Notes: a model not told the origin generated them from the letters alone. Numbered from the stretch's first letter, positions 22,624 through 32,394 are shown. The stretch is 64,000 nucleotides of DNA from Neobacillus niacini NBRC 15566 (GCF_001591505.1 NZ_BCVA01000001.1:124001-188000), one strand, 5' to 3'. Numbers and translations: made by a program.

Positions 22624-23763
22624 ATGCTAACGGTATTATTTTCAATGGGAATCCTGGTCTGGACTATTTTTCTTATAGACGGGCTAATGGGTTTACGGAA
22701 AATAGACGCTTTAGAAGTTGAGGATTGCTTAAAAAATGGCGCTTTATTATCGGTAATTGTAGCGGCACGCAATGAAGAAAATCAAATAAGAGCAAGTATT
22801 CTCAGTCAATTAGCGCAAACTTATAGAAACGTTGAATGGATTCTCGTCAATGATCGCTCAACTGATGCCACTGGGCTGGTGATGGAAGAGCTAACAAAGG
22901 AAGATCAGCGAATTTCTGTTATCCACATAGAAGAATTGCCTGAAGGGTGGCTTGGGAAAAATAATGCCTTATATCAAGGTTTCCTTAAAGCGTCAGGAAA
23001 ATGGCTATTGTTCACCGATGCCGATGTAAAGTTTGAAAGTGAGGCATTTGCAAAAGCTCTTCATTATTTTGAGAATCATAAGCTTGACCATTTAACAGCT
23101 GCACCAAACCTGAGCGCGAAAAAATTTTGGTTAAAATCATTTGTAGCCTTTTTTCTATTCGGGTTTTCTTATTTTAAAAGACCTTGGGCAGCGAATAATC
23201 CCAAGTCAAAAATTGGGACTGGAATTGGAGCATTTAACCTCGTTTCGAAAGAAGCATATTGCAGCTTTGGAACACATGAAATGGTGAAAATGCGGCCGGA
23301 TGATGACTTACAGCTTGGAATGAGAATGAAACAAGCCGGCTATCATCAGAGGATTGTCACGGCACTTACGCTGATTGAGGTTGAATGGTACGGAAGTTTG
23401 CAGGAAGCACTTATTGGACTCGAAAAGAATACATTTGCCGGATTACATTACCGGGTTAGTATGGTGTTTTTTGCGATATTTGGCGTTTTTATTACCAATG
23501 TTCTACCCTTTATAACAATATTTTCTTCTAATAAAGTTGTTACACTATTAAGTTTAGGAATTATTTTGTTAAGTGGGATTCACTACGTTATGGTCATCAA
23601 AAAAATGACCATATTCTCCCCTGCTATGTTTCTAGTACTGCCTGTGACCGCGCTGCTGTTTATTTATTCAATCATTCGTGCCAGTTATCTAACCTTTAAA
23701 CGCGGCGGCATTATGTGGAGAGGCACCTTATATAAATTAAGAGAATTAAGAGTCAAAGAGTGA
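22624..23763 (+). CDS. membrane glycosyltransferase, family 2
   Basis: A 379-residue GT2 enzyme. One N-terminal membrane segment (about 4-22) is followed by the GT-A domain: LSVIVAARNEENQIRASI, the UDP-binding LVNDRSTDATG, the DxD in LFTDADVKFES and the acceptor-site motif RPDDDLQLGMRMKQAGY. Three more membrane segments lie at about 285-305, 310-325 and 335-360. The topology resembles CrtQ/HpnB-like enzymes acting on lipids or carotenoids, but no carotenoid genes are nearby, so the acceptor is unknown. It may be cotranscribed with proI; this pairing is not the B. subtilis arrangement. Confidence 0.8.
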   Translation: MLTVLFSMGILVWTIFLIDGLMGLRKIDALEVEDCLKNGALLSVIVAARNEENQIRASILSQLAQTYRNVEWILVNDRSTDATGLVMEELTKEDQRISVIHIEELPEGWLGKNNALYQGFLKASGKWLLFTDADVKFESEAFAKALHYFENHKLDHLTAAPNLSAKKFWLKSFVAFFLFGFSYFKRPWAANNPKSKIGTGIGAFNLVSKEAYCSFGTHEMVKMRPDDDLQLGMRMKQAGYHQRIVTALTLIEVEWYGSLQEALIGLEKNTFAGLHYRVSMVFFAIFGVFITNVLPFITIFSSNKVVTLLSLGIILLSGIHYVMVIKKMTIFSPAMFLVLPVTALLFIYSIIRASYLTFKRGGIMWRGTLYKLRELRVKE

Positions 23764-23834
23764 TGTTTATTGAAAGACTGCCATTTGCTGCTTAGATGAG
23801 CAGGTACATAGAAAATGACTTTAGGAGGTTCCAT

Positions 23835-24857
23835 ATGTCTACAAAATTATTTTCTCCCTATACGATTAAGGATGTTACACTGAAAAATCGAATCGTAATG
23901 GCGCCGATGTGCATGTATTCCAGTCATAACGAAGATGGGCATATTCAAAACTGGCACCGTACTCATTATACAAGCCGGGCTGTTGGTCAAGTCGGTCTGA
24001 TTATTGTTGAAGCAACCGCAGTAACGAAGCAGGGCAGAATTTCACCTAGGGATTTAGGAATTTGGAGTGATGACCACATTCAAGGATTCAAAGAAATCAT
24101 CAACTTGATGAAGGAGCATGGTGCTAAAACGGGTATCCAGCTTGCCCATGCGGGTAGAAAGGCAGTTCTAGAAGGTGAAATCATTGCCCCTTCGGCCATT
24201 TCTTTTGATGAACAAAGGAAGACTCCTAAAGAAATGAATAAACAAGACATTGCCGAGACAGTTGATGCTTTTAAAAAAGGTGCTGAGCGTGCAGCAAAAG
24301 CTGGCTTTGATGTCATAGAAATTCATGGTGCCCACGGCTACCTGATAAATGAGTTCCTCTCCCCGTTATCGAATAAAAGAACGGATGAATACGGAGGATC
24401 TGCTGAAAACCGTTACCGATTCCTTCGCGAAATTATTGAAGCTATTAAAACAGTATGGGATGGTGTCCTGTTTGTACGTGTTTCAGCTCACGATTATAAT
24501 GACGAGGGGTTAACACCTCTGGATTACGTATTTTTCAGTCAATGGATGAAGGAACAAGGTGTTGATTTAATTGATGTGAGCTCAGGGGCAGTGGTACCAG
24601 CGAGGATAACAGAATTCCCCGGTTATCAAGTTCCATTCTCAGAAACGATTAGAGATGGTGCCGAAGTTGCAACTGGAGCAGTTGGATTAATTACAACGGG
24701 GATTCAAGCGGAGGAAATCCTTCAAAATGACCGTGCAGATTTAGTATTTTTGGCTCGAGAATTATTACGTGACCCTTACTGGCCTAGAACAGCTGCCAAA
24801 GAACTAGGAGTAAGTATTGAGAGTCCAAAACAATACGAGCGTGGATGGATTTTCTAA
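23835..24857 (+). CDS. namA: NADPH dehydrogenase, old yellow enzyme family
   Basis: NamA/YqjM (340 aa) is an FMN ene-reductase that reduces activated C=C bonds and nitro compounds, often induced by oxidative or xenobiotic stress. Visible are the FMN-site [14 protein letters not shown] (with the typical Cys in MCMYS), [11 protein letters not shown], the catalytic [13 protein letters not shown] and the C-terminal [18 protein letters not shown] 13-codon upstream extension exists, but AGGAGG sits directly before the ATG at 23835. It is convergent with rnz across a terminator. Confidence 0.94.
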   Translation: MSTKLFSPYTIKDVTLKNRIVMAPMCMYSSHNEDGHIQNWHRTHYTSRAVGQVGLIIVEATAVTKQGRISPRDLGIWSDDHIQGFKEIINLMKEHGAKTGIQLAHAGRKAVLEGEIIAPSAISFDEQRKTPKEMNKQDIAETVDAFKKGAERAAKAGFDVIEIHGAHGYLINEFLSPLSNKRTDEYGGSAENRYRFLREIIEAIKTVWDGVLFVRVSAHDYNDEGLTPLDYVFFSQWMKEQGVDLIDVSSGAVVPARITEFPGYQVPFSETIRDGAEVATGAVGLITTGIQAEEILQNDRADLVFLARELLRDPYWPRTAAKELGVSIESPKQYERGWIF

Positions 24858-24919
24858 AACCCACCATCTTTAAATTTTGTTTTAAAAAGCAACGGTATAT
24901 GAGAAGTGCCTTTTAAAAA

Positions 24920-24948
24920 GATAAAGACGGCTTTCTGACCGTCTTTTC
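24920..24948. terminator. bidirectional terminator namA/rnz
   Basis: AAAGACGG/CCGTCTTT (24923-24946) is followed by TC and AT-rich sequence on both sides. Confidence 0.75.
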
Positions 24949-25870
24949 ATTTAAACACTATGCTGATTTCTTTAAAGTCTTCTGCAATATCTGTATTCGC
25001 AAAAACTTCCTGTGCTTCGGCAACAAGTTCACCCCAAGATTGCCGATCGTAGCGTGAGCTGATGTGGGTCAAACAGAGCTGCTTACTTCCAGCTAGTTTC
25101 GCCACTTCTGCAGCCTGATGGGTGGTCGAGTGGAAATAATCAAAGGCAAGCTTCTCTTCACCTTTTGAAAAAGTTGCTTCATGAATTAATAAATCTGCGT
25201 CCTTGGCTAAAAGAATTGCGTTGTCACAGTATCTTGTATCTCCAAGAATCGTTACAATTCGACCCTTTATATCCGGACCGAGAAAATCTGTTGGTACGAT
25301 AATAGTGCCATCATCTAGCGTAATCGTTTCACCTTCTTTAATTTTCCGGAAAATCGGTCCTGGCTGTACTCCCGCCTCGACTAGTCTTTCCGCTAATAGA
25401 GTCCCTGGTTTATCCTTCTCAATAATCCGATACCCATATGAAGGAATACCATGTTCTAAAAGTCGAGCTTCGACAATAAACTGTTCATCTTCAAAAATAA
25501 CCCCTTCGTCTATTTCAACGATTTTTAGTGGGTATTTTAAATAGGTTTGGCTGACCGTTAGGCTTATGGAGATATAGTCTTTCAGTCCTTTTGGTCCATA
25601 AATAATCACTTCTGTTTCTCCGCCTTGAAAAGAACGGCTGGCCAATAGTCCAGGAAGGCCATAGATATGATCACCATGAAGGTGGGTAATGAAAATTTTC
25701 TCAATTCTACGCGGTTTAATCGAAGTATGTAAAATTTGATGCTGTGTGGCTTCACCTGCATCGAACAACCAAATAGCACCTCGTTCTTCGAGTAATTTTA
25801 GGGCTATAGATGTAACATTGCGAAGCTTTGCTGGAATTCCAGCACCAGTACCTAAAAATAATATATCCAA
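24947..25870 (-). CDS. rnz: ribonuclease Z
   Basis: RNase Z (307 aa) cleaves the 3' trailer of tRNA precursors lacking encoded CCA. Motifs are [20 protein letters not shown], the metal site [45 protein letters not shown] and LTHISSRY. The frame reaches upstream to 25912, but the family starts with [12 protein letters not shown]; a TTG at 25870, 9 nt after GGAAGG, gives exactly 307 residues like B. subtilis Rnz, so I chose it. It is divergent from zwf. Confidence 0.94.
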   Translation of the reverse strand: MDILFLGTGAGIPAKLRNVTSIALKLLEERGAIWLFDAGEATQHQILHTSIKPRRIEKIFITHLHGDHIYGLPGLLASRSFQGGETEVIIYGPKGLKDYISISLTVSQTYLKYPLKIVEIDEGVIFEDEQFIVEARLLEHGIPSYGYRIIEKDKPGTLLAERLVEAGVQPGPIFRKIKEGETITLDDGTIIVPTDFLGPDIKGRIVTILGDTRYCDNAILLAKDADLLIHEATFSKGEEKLAFDYFHSTTHQAAEVAKLAGSKQLCLTHISSRYDRQSWGELVAEAQEVFANTDIAEDFKEISIVFK

Positions 25871-26031
25871 TATAAACACGCCTTCCGAATAATAATATAA
25901 ATAATATAGCATATCGCTTGCACAATTGCCCTTTGTGCGTATATTCTCTTTAAAAGGAATAGATTTGAATACATTCTTGAGTTGTTTTTTGCGAAATATA
26001 AATTGAATACATATAAAGAGAGGTACTTATC

Positions 26032-27534
26032 GTGGAACAATCTAAAAATATGACTTCATTAATTATGATATTTGGTGCAACGGGAGATTTAGCCGTTCGG
26101 AAACTTTTTCCGTCCCTTTACCGATTGTTTCAGAAAGGTAAATTAGACAAATTTGCAGTTATAGGCGTAGCAAGGAGACCCTTATCTACTGAAGAGTTTC
26201 AGAATTCTGTAAAGGACTCGGTATTAACTGCTCTAGGCAAAAAGGAAAAAATTGACGAGTTTATCTCTCATTTCTATTATCAGTCACATGATGTGGCCGA
26301 TTCAAGCTCATATCAAAACCTAAAAAAATTAGCACAGCAAATTGATGATCAGTATGAATTAGAAGGTAATCGTATTTTCTATCTTGCGATGGCACCTGAA
26401 TTCTTTGGACCAATTGCTCTCCATTTAAAATCGGATGGTTTGACGGATGTCAAAGGATACAAACGACTTGTAATAGAAAAACCTTTTGGACATGATTTAG
26501 AATCAGCAAAATTGTTAAACAAACAAATTCGTATGGCTTTTTCAGAGAGCGAAGTTTACAGAATTGATCACTACTTAGGCAAAGAAATGGTTCGTAATAT
26601 CGAAGTTATTCGTTTTGCCAATGCCCTGTTTGAACCATTATGGAATAACCGCTATATCTCCAATATTCAAATTACCTCAAGTGAAGTACTTGGAGTGGAA
26701 GAACGCGGACGTTATTATGAAACAAGCGGAGCTCTTCGGGATATGGTTCAAAACCACATCATGCAAATGGTAGCATTGCTTGCAATGGAGCCCCCAATTA
26801 AATTGACAACAGATGAGATACGTTCTGAGAAGGTCAGAGTGTTTCGTTCATTAAGAATGATTAAAGGGGATAAAATAAATAAATACTTTGTCCGCGGGCA
26901 GTATGGATCTGGTACGGTAGAGGATCAACCGGTACCTGAATACCGGGCCGAGCCAATGGTTGATAAAGAGTCCAATACAGAAACCTTTGTCGCTGGAAAG
27001 ATTATGATTGATAATTTCCGCTGGGCGGGTGTACCTTTTTATATTCGAACTGGAAAAAGGATGGCAACGAAATCGACGAAGATTGTGGTTCAATTTAAAG
27101 ACATTCCGATGAACCTTTATTACCAGCCGGAGAAACTGTTGAACCCGAATCTGCTTGTTATTCATATTCAGCCTGAAGAAGGAATCACCCTTCATCTCAA
27201 CGCTAAAAAGGCGGGCGGGCATCTCGATGCACAAGAAGTTAAATTAAGTTTTGCCAACACAGGAATACATGCTATGAACACACCTGAAGGGTATGAAAAG
27301 CTACTATATGATTGCATGCGTGGAGACGCAACCAATTTTACTCATTGGGATGAAGTCGCTTATTCTTGGGCGTTTGTTGATAATATTTCTGAAGTATGGG
27401 AAAAAACAAAAGCCGAAAACTATCCAAATTACGAATCTGGTTCAATGGGACCGAAAGAGGCTGACGAGCTGTTAGAAAAGGATGGATTCTTCTGGTGGCC
27501 TGTAACCGATCTAGATGTAGATATCTGTAAATAA
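26032..27534 (+). CDS. zwf: glucose-6-phosphate 1-dehydrogenase
   Basis: Zwf (500 aa) oxidises glucose-6-phosphate to 6-phosphogluconolactone, the entry to the oxidative pentose phosphate pathway. The NADP-binding motif is IMIFGATGDLAVRKLFPSLY, and the active-site signature is YRIDHYLGKEMVRNIEVIRF (about 180-199). RTGKRMATKSTKI is also conserved. It starts with GTG at 26032, 8 nt after AGAGG. In B. subtilis gndA lies between zwf and the polymerase IV gene; here it is absent and zwf is directly convergent with dinB. Confidence 0.96.
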   Translation: MEQSKNMTSLIMIFGATGDLAVRKLFPSLYRLFQKGKLDKFAVIGVARRPLSTEEFQNSVKDSVLTALGKKEKIDEFISHFYYQSHDVADSSSYQNLKKLAQQIDDQYELEGNRIFYLAMAPEFFGPIALHLKSDGLTDVKGYKRLVIEKPFGHDLESAKLLNKQIRMAFSESEVYRIDHYLGKEMVRNIEVIRFANALFEPLWNNRYISNIQITSSEVLGVEERGRYYETSGALRDMVQNHIMQMVALLAMEPPIKLTTDEIRSEKVRVFRSLRMIKGDKINKYFVRGQYGSGTVEDQPVPEYRAEPMVDKESNTETFVAGKIMIDNFRWAGVPFYIRTGKRMATKSTKIVVQFKDIPMNLYYQPEKLLNPNLLVIHIQPEEGITLHLNAKKAGGHLDAQEVKLSFANTGIHAMNTPEGYEKLLYDCMRGDATNFTHWDEVAYSWAFVDNISEVWEKTKAENYPNYESGSMGPKEADELLEKDGFFWWPVTDLDVDICK

Positions 27535-27540
27535 TACAAA

Positions 27541-27580
27541 AAAAGCTCCGTTATTGTTGATAAACAATGGCGGAGCTTTT
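27541..27580. terminator. bidirectional terminator zwf/dinB
   Basis: AAAAGCTCCG (27541-27550) pairs with CGGAGCTTTT (27571-27580); the interior TTATTGTT/AACAATGG extends the stem. Confidence 0.88.
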
Positions 27581-28856
27581 AATTGTCTTCCTTCTTTTTT
27601 TCCGGGAAAGAACGGAGAAAATCTTTATTAAAACTCGTTCCGGTACCAATGTTATGAGCATTGTTTACTTTTCGAATGCCTGCATTTTCAATGATATTTT
27701 TCCCATATTTCTCACGTAAAGTGGACAGTGTTTTCAATAACGGTTCCTTTTTGGCATCCTTTTCAAATGAAAATAAATCTAGCTGTTTAAAAGCAAGGTC
27801 ATGTTCCACTAAATCATAGCCTGTTATCCCTAACAAACGGACAGGGTTTCCGTTCCACTCCTTAATAAAAATCTGCTTAGCAATCGAAGCAATGTCCTCT
27901 TTCTGCTGTATAGGATTGGCAAGTTTTTTACTGCGGGTAATCGTTTTTCTATCCTTAAAACGGATTGTAATGCCCAGCGTTGTGGCTAAGACATTTTTCC
28001 GCTTTAACCTTACTGAAACCGTTTCTGCTAATGATTCCAAAATCCGGTACAATTCTTGTTGATTGCTCGTATCCTTTGGCAGTGTTGTTGAGTTTCCAAT
28101 ACTTTTAAAATCAGATACCGACTCAGGATCAACCGGTCGAGTATCGATTCCATTTGCCCTTTCCTTTATTCGTATTCCATTAATACCAAGCAATGATTTA
28201 AGCTGTATCTCATTGCCTGCCGCTAATTCTCCGATTGTATGAATACCAATGGTTGTTAACTTTTCAGCAGTCTTTTTTCCAACACCATGCATCTCACTCG
28301 TGTTTAACGGCCACAAAATGGAAGGGATGTCACGCTTTCGCAGTATCGTTATTCCCATTGGTTTTTTCATATCAGAAGCTGTTTTTGCCAAAAATTTATT
28401 TGGAGCTATACCAATACTGCACGGCAAATCGAGCTGTTCGAGCACTCTTTTTTGAATACTCTGAGCGATTTCGATTGGACTGCCTAGCTCAAAGGAATCG
28501 GTTATATCCATATATCCTTCATCAATGGATACAGGTTCGACCAATTCTGTGTAATTCCTAAGAATCTCAAACATGGCGATAGACGCCGTTCGATACCTGT
28601 CAAAATTCGGTTTCCTAATAATTAATTGCGGACAAAGCTTTTTCGCTTCCCACAGCGGCATAGTAGTCTTGACTCCAAACTTTCTAGCTTCATAGCTGCA
28701 GGTGATAATGATCCCCCGGCGCTCCTCGACGTTACCAGCAATTGCAACGGGTTTCCCCTTCAATTCTGGGTCATAAGCCATCTCCACAGAGGCATAAAAG
28801 CTATTCATATCTACATGTAGAATGACTCTGCCCTTTTTCGGATACATTTCCTTCAT
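27579..28856 (-). CDS. dinB: DNA polymerase IV
   Basis: A 425-residue Y-family polymerase of the DinB/YqjH (PolY1) type for lesion bypass. The catalytic motifs are VILHVDMNSFYASVEMAYD and PVSIDEGYMDIT. RRGIIITCSYEARKFGVKTTM is the dNTP-site segment and HGVGKKTAEKLTTIGI the helix-hairpin-helix. A clamp-binding QLDLFSF lies in the tail (about 350). The frame extends to 28967, but AGGAGA precedes the ATG at 28856, which gives a normal length. No LexA box is seen upstream, unlike yqjW. Confidence 0.94.
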   Translation of the reverse strand: MKEMYPKKGRVILHVDMNSFYASVEMAYDPELKGKPVAIAGNVEERRGIIITCSYEARKFGVKTTMPLWEAKKLCPQLIIRKPNFDRYRTASIAMFEILRNYTELVEPVSIDEGYMDITDSFELGSPIEIAQSIQKRVLEQLDLPCSIGIAPNKFLAKTASDMKKPMGITILRKRDIPSILWPLNTSEMHGVGKKTAEKLTTIGIHTIGELAAGNEIQLKSLLGINGIRIKERANGIDTRPVDPESVSDFKSIGNSTTLPKDTSNQQELYRILESLAETVSVRLKRKNVLATTLGITIRFKDRKTITRSKKLANPIQQKEDIASIAKQIFIKEWNGNPVRLLGITGYDLVEHDLAFKQLDLFSFEKDAKKEPLLKTLSTLREKYGKNIIENAGIRKVNNAHNIGTGTSFNKDFLRSFPEKKKEDN

Positions 28857-28896
28857 GCGTGACACTTCTCCTAAAAAACAATGGTACTTATAGTAT

Positions 28897-28926
28897 AGCA
28901 AAAAGGAGAACCAGTTGGCTCCCCTT
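28897..28926 (-). terminator. probable terminator of the PepT-like gene
   Basis: On the minus strand GGGGAGCCA-AC-TGGTTCTCC (with a short bulge) is followed by TTTTTG, 10 nt after the stop at 28936. Confidence 0.6.
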
Positions 28927-28935
28927 CCACATTCC

Positions 28936-30057
28936 TTATTGATTTGTAACCTCTTCAATAATAGCAATTGTCATTTCTGCCAGCTTGTTTAATTCTTCAA
29001 TTGGCATACGTTCATTCGTTGTATGGATATCTTCATAACCAACTGCAAGGTTTACGGTTGGAATGTTAAAGCCCGCAATAACGTTAGCGTCACTTCCGCC
29101 GCCGCTATGCTGTAATTCACAGCTGCGGCCAATTTTTGCTGCTGCTTTACGTGCGATTTCTACAACCTGATCGCCTTCCCCAAATTTAAAGCCGGGGTAC
29201 ATGACTTCGATGTCAACTTCTGCTCTACCGCCCATTTCAGCTGCAACAGTTTCAAAGGCTTCCTTCATTTTGGCAGCTTGTGCTTCCATTTTTTCAGCAA
29301 TGAGAGAACGAGCTTCAGCTAAAATATCAACACGGTCGCAAACGATATTCGTTTGTGTGCCGCCTTCGAAGCGTCCGATATTTGCGGTTGTTTCTGAGTC
29401 AATCCTGCCTAACGACATTCTCGCAATCGATTTCGCTGCAATGGTAATCGCAGAAACTCCTTTTTCAGGTGCAACACCCGCATGAGCGGTTTTTCCGTAA
29501 ATGACCGCTTTAATTTTGGCTTGGGTAGGAGCAGCCACCACGATATTTCCTACTGAACCATCACTGTCCAATGCATAGCCATACTTTGCTTTCAATAAGG
29601 AAGAATCCAGTGCTTTAGCCCCTACAAGGCCAGATTCTTCACCGACAGTAATAACAAATTGAATTTGGCCATGAGGAATATTTTGTTCTTTTAGAACGCG
29701 GATCGTTTCAAGCATAACTGATAGACCCGTTTTATCATCGGCACCTAAAATTGTTGTTCCATCTGTGACGACATAGCCGTCTTTAATTGAGGGCTTAACA
29801 CCTCTTGCTGGAACGACTGTATCCATATGGGAAGTGAAGTAAATAGGATCTACACCATCTTTAGTGGCAGCTAGTGTACAAACTAAATTACCTGCTCCAT
29901 GTCCCGTTATAGCCGTTGTATCATCTTCAAACACTTCAAGACCTAAATCTGTGAACTTTTGTTTTAAGACTTTAGCGATTTCAGTCTCATATTTAGTTTC
30001 AGAATCAATTTGTACAAGTTCTAAAAACTCATTCAAAAGACGCTCATGATTAATCAT
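28936..30057 (-). CDS. yqjE: M20 family peptidase (PepT-like, YqjE)
   Basis: A 373-residue zinc-dependent M20 exopeptidase, probably tripeptidase-like. Metal and catalytic motifs are YFTSHMDTVVPARGV, TILGADDKTGLSVML, FVITVGEESGLVGAKAL and YALDSDGS. The lid/dimerisation domain begins with YGKTAHAGVAPEKGVSAI. The last metal ligand is His near the C terminus (YEDIHTTNERMP). The peptide substrate is not proven. It matches B. subtilis YqjE in size and position beside yqjD. ATG at 30057 with GGAGGG upstream. Confidence 0.9.
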   Translation of the reverse strand: MINHERLLNEFLELVQIDSETKYETEIAKVLKQKFTDLGLEVFEDDTTAITGHGAGNLVCTLAATKDGVDPIYFTSHMDTVVPARGVKPSIKDGYVVTDGTTILGADDKTGLSVMLETIRVLKEQNIPHGQIQFVITVGEESGLVGAKALDSSLLKAKYGYALDSDGSVGNIVVAAPTQAKIKAVIYGKTAHAGVAPEKGVSAITIAAKSIARMSLGRIDSETTANIGRFEGGTQTNIVCDRVDILAEARSLIAEKMEAQAAKMKEAFETVAAEMGGRAEVDIEVMYPGFKFGEGDQVVEIARKAAAKIGRSCELQHSGGGSDANVIAGFNIPTVNLAVGYEDIHTTNERMPIEELNKLAEMTIAIIEEVTNQ

Positions 30058-30130
30058 CTGAATAACCCTCCGTTTTATGTACTCACTACTAGAGTATACT
30101 CTTTCATAAACCTGTCTTCAAATGATTACA

Positions 30131-31681
30131 TTAAAGTGGGATATTCCCGTGTTTCTTAAAAGGTCTAGATTCCTTTTTATTTCGAAGCATCTCTAATGCC
30201 TGGATAATTTTTATTCTCGTTTCTCGCGGGTCAATGACATCATCGACCATTCCTCTGCTTGCCGCAACATATGGATTGGCAAACTTTTCTCGATATTCTT
30301 CAATCTTTTGCTGTCTTACCTGTTCTGGGTTATCACTATTTTGTATTTCCTTTGCAAAAATGATATTGGCCGCTCCCTGAGGTCCCATAACCGCAATTTC
30401 AGCATTTGGCCAAGCAAAAACTAAATCCGCTCCAATAGACTTACTATTGAGTGCAACATATGCGCCTCCATAAGCCTTTCTTAAAATAACGGTTAACTTC
30501 GGAACAGTAGCTTCTGAATAGGCATATAGAATCTTTGCACCGTGTCGGATAATCCCTCCATGCTCCTGTTTTACACCTGGGAAGAAGCCGGTAACATCTT
30601 CGAATGTGATAATCGGGATATTAAACGAATCACAAGTGCGAATAAATCTTGCAGCTTTATCGGAAGAATTAATATCAAGCCCGCCCGCCATAACTTTTGG
30701 CTGATTGCAAACGAGTCCTACCGTTTCCCCTTTAATCCGCGCAAAGCCAACGACGATATTTTTTGCAAAGTTTTTCTGAATTTCCATAAAAGAGTCTGCA
30801 TCCGCTACTTGTTCTATTACTTTACGAACATCATAAGGACGGACAGCGTCAAAAGGAATAACGTCGGTCAAATCTGGTCGATATTCATTTTCTTCATTTA
30901 CCGCAAGTATTGGTGGCTTTTCTTCATTATTTTGAGGAAGATAGCCAAGAAGCTTTCGAACCTCTTCTAATACCTCCTGCTCAGAAGCAGCTTCAAAATG
31001 CGCATTTCCACTAATACTATTATGAACATGGGCACCGCCAAGGTCTTCTGCAGAGATCTTCTCACCCGTCACAGTTTCAATTACTTTTGGACCTGTAATA
31101 AACATTTGACTTGTTTTTTCAACCATGAATACGAAATCGGTGATTGCAGGTGAATAGACAGCTCCACCGGCACAAGGGCCCATGATGACAGAAATCTGCG
31201 GAATTACTCCAGAATAAATAGCATTTCGATAAAAGATGTGACCGTAACCATCTAGTGAAACCACACCTTCTTGAATTCGTGCTCCTCCAGAATCATTTAG
31301 ACCAACAAACGGTGTACCGTTTTTAGCAGCTAAATCCATTACATTGGCGATTTTTTTTGCATGCATCTCCCCAAGGGCACCGCCAAATACAGTAAAATCT
31401 TGTGAAAACAAGTAAATTGGCCGCCCGTTTACTTTTCCGTAACCAGTAACAACGCCATCACCAGGTCCTTTTTGTTCATCTAGACCAAAATCGTTGGTCC
31501 TGTGTTCTATAAATGGGCTTAATTCAACGAATGATCCTTTATCAACCAAAAGCTCAATTCGTTCTCTTGCGGTTAATTTTCCCTTCTCATGTTGTTTTTC
31601 AATTCTTTCGTCCCCGCCACCAAGCTCCACTTCCCGGCGTTTATCATATAATTCATTTATTTTCTCATATATGTCTATCAT
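30131..31681 (-). CDS. yqjD: acyl-CoA carboxylase carboxyltransferase subunit (propionyl-CoA type)
   Basis: A 516-residue carboxyltransferase (beta) subunit of a biotin-dependent acyl-CoA carboxylase, most like propionyl- or methylmalonyl-CoA carboxylases. Visible are KLTARERIELLVDKGSF, FVGLNDSGGARIQEGV (N-half oxyanion site), MGPCAGGAVYSPA, and in the C-half DVTGFFPGVKQEHGGIIRHG and KAYGGAYVALNSK. GGGGTGA precedes the ATG at 31681. It starts 5 nt after mce, so the pair is an operon of the propionyl-CoA route. The biotin carboxylase/carrier partner is not in this window. Confidence 0.9.
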   Translation of the reverse strand: MIDIYEKINELYDKRREVELGGGDERIEKQHEKGKLTARERIELLVDKGSFVELSPFIEHRTNDFGLDEQKGPGDGVVTGYGKVNGRPIYLFSQDFTVFGGALGEMHAKKIANVMDLAAKNGTPFVGLNDSGGARIQEGVVSLDGYGHIFYRNAIYSGVIPQISVIMGPCAGGAVYSPAITDFVFMVEKTSQMFITGPKVIETVTGEKISAEDLGGAHVHNSISGNAHFEAASEQEVLEEVRKLLGYLPQNNEEKPPILAVNEENEYRPDLTDVIPFDAVRPYDVRKVIEQVADADSFMEIQKNFAKNIVVGFARIKGETVGLVCNQPKVMAGGLDINSSDKAARFIRTCDSFNIPIITFEDVTGFFPGVKQEHGGIIRHGAKILYAYSEATVPKLTVILRKAYGGAYVALNSKSIGADLVFAWPNAEIAVMGPQGAANIIFAKEIQNSDNPEQVRQQKIEEYREKFANPYVAASRGMVDDVIDPRETRIKIIQALEMLRNKKESRPFKKHGNIPL

Positions 31682-31686
31682 TACCT

Positions 31687-32091
31687 TCACCCCTTCTTTT
31701 CGCATAATTCGACTAATACACCCGAAGCTGACTTGGGATGCATGAAAGCTATATGTGCTCCTCCAGCACCCATTCTTGGCTCTTGGTCAATCATGCGAAT
31801 CCCTTTTTCTTTCATCTCTATTATTCTTTCTTCAATAGAGTTCACACCCAAAGCGATATGGTGCATCCCTTCACCACGTTTTTCAATAAAGTGAGCTATT
31901 GTACTATCCTCTGTTGTTGGTTCTAAAAGCTCTATTTTTGTTTCCCCTGCTTTCAAAAATGCAACCCTTACTTTTTGACTTTCTACTTCTTCAATCCCTA
32001 ATAAAGGAAGTCTAAGGACCTCTGTATAAAAAGGCAGAGTCGTTTCTAGCGATCGAACAGCAATTCCAATGTGGTCTACTTTTTTTATCAT
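31687..32091 (-). CDS. mce: methylmalonyl-CoA epimerase
   Basis: A 134-residue VOC-fold enzyme that interconverts (2S)- and (2R)-methylmalonyl-CoA. It begins KVDHIGIAVRSLETTLPFY, with the first metal His in DHIGIAV. The second part has GEGMHHIALGVNSIEE, and the C-terminal Glu ligand is in GVLVELCEKKG. It is equivalent to B. subtilis YqjC. It is coupled to the carboxyltransferase gene; together with mutA/mutB/meaB (36.9-42.1 kb) it would complete the methylmalonyl-CoA pathway to succinyl-CoA. GAGGGG precedes the ATG at 32091. Confidence 0.92.
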   Translation of the reverse strand: MIKKVDHIGIAVRSLETTLPFYTEVLRLPLLGIEEVESQKVRVAFLKAGETKIELLEPTTEDSTIAHFIEKRGEGMHHIALGVNSIEERIIEMKEKGIRMIDQEPRMGAGGAHIAFMHPKSASGVLVELCEKKG

Positions 32092-32252
32092 TTTACCCCT
32101 CTATTTTTCATAAATTTAAATAGTTTCGACAATTACAATATTCGCTAAAAAGTTCATAATTCCTTCCCAAAATGAGATGTTGTTCCATTGTTCAAATGGG
32201 CTTTTCCCTGTAAAATATATAGAAAGCTAATAAAATAAAGGGGGAACCCACT

Positions 32253-32348
32253 TTGAATTCTAAAAAGACAAGAAAAATAGTCGTATATTTAATGCTAATT
32301 GCTATGTTAGCCTCAACACTCTTAATTGGGATTGCTCAATTTATTTAA
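32253..32348 (+). CDS. prli42: stressosome-associated miniprotein Prli42
   Basis: A 31-residue membrane miniprotein: MNSKKTRKIVVYLMLIAML, then ASTLLIGIAQFI. It has a short basic N terminus and one membrane helix, the exact length and pattern of Prli42. In Listeria Prli42 tethers the stressosome (RsbR) to the membrane and is needed for stress sensing. It starts with TTG at 32253, 8 nt after AAGGGGG, and is followed 14 nt later by a strong terminator. Too short for routine gene calling. Whether it serves the same role here depends on an RsbR/S/T set elsewhere. Confidence 0.8.
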   Translation: MNSKKTRKIVVYLMLIAMLASTLLIGIAQFI

Positions 32349-32361
32349 TTAGAAATCATAG

Positions 32362-32394
32362 GAAAGGGACTGTTCGAAAACAGTCCCTTTTACA
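32362..32394. terminator. bidirectional terminator
   Basis: A perfect 12-bp stem AAAGGGACTGTT/AACAGTCCCTTT (32363-32390) lies between Prli42 and the convergent transpeptidase gene. Confidence 0.9.

Noticed and set aside
28857-28967. 37-codon N-terminal extension of DNA polymerase IV
   Set aside because: It has no homology-like features, and a Shine-Dalgarno precedes the Met at 28856 giving the family length.
30542-30970. 142-codon plus-strand frame inside the carboxyltransferase gene
   Set aside because: It is antisense to a well-conserved enzyme and shows no recognisable protein features.
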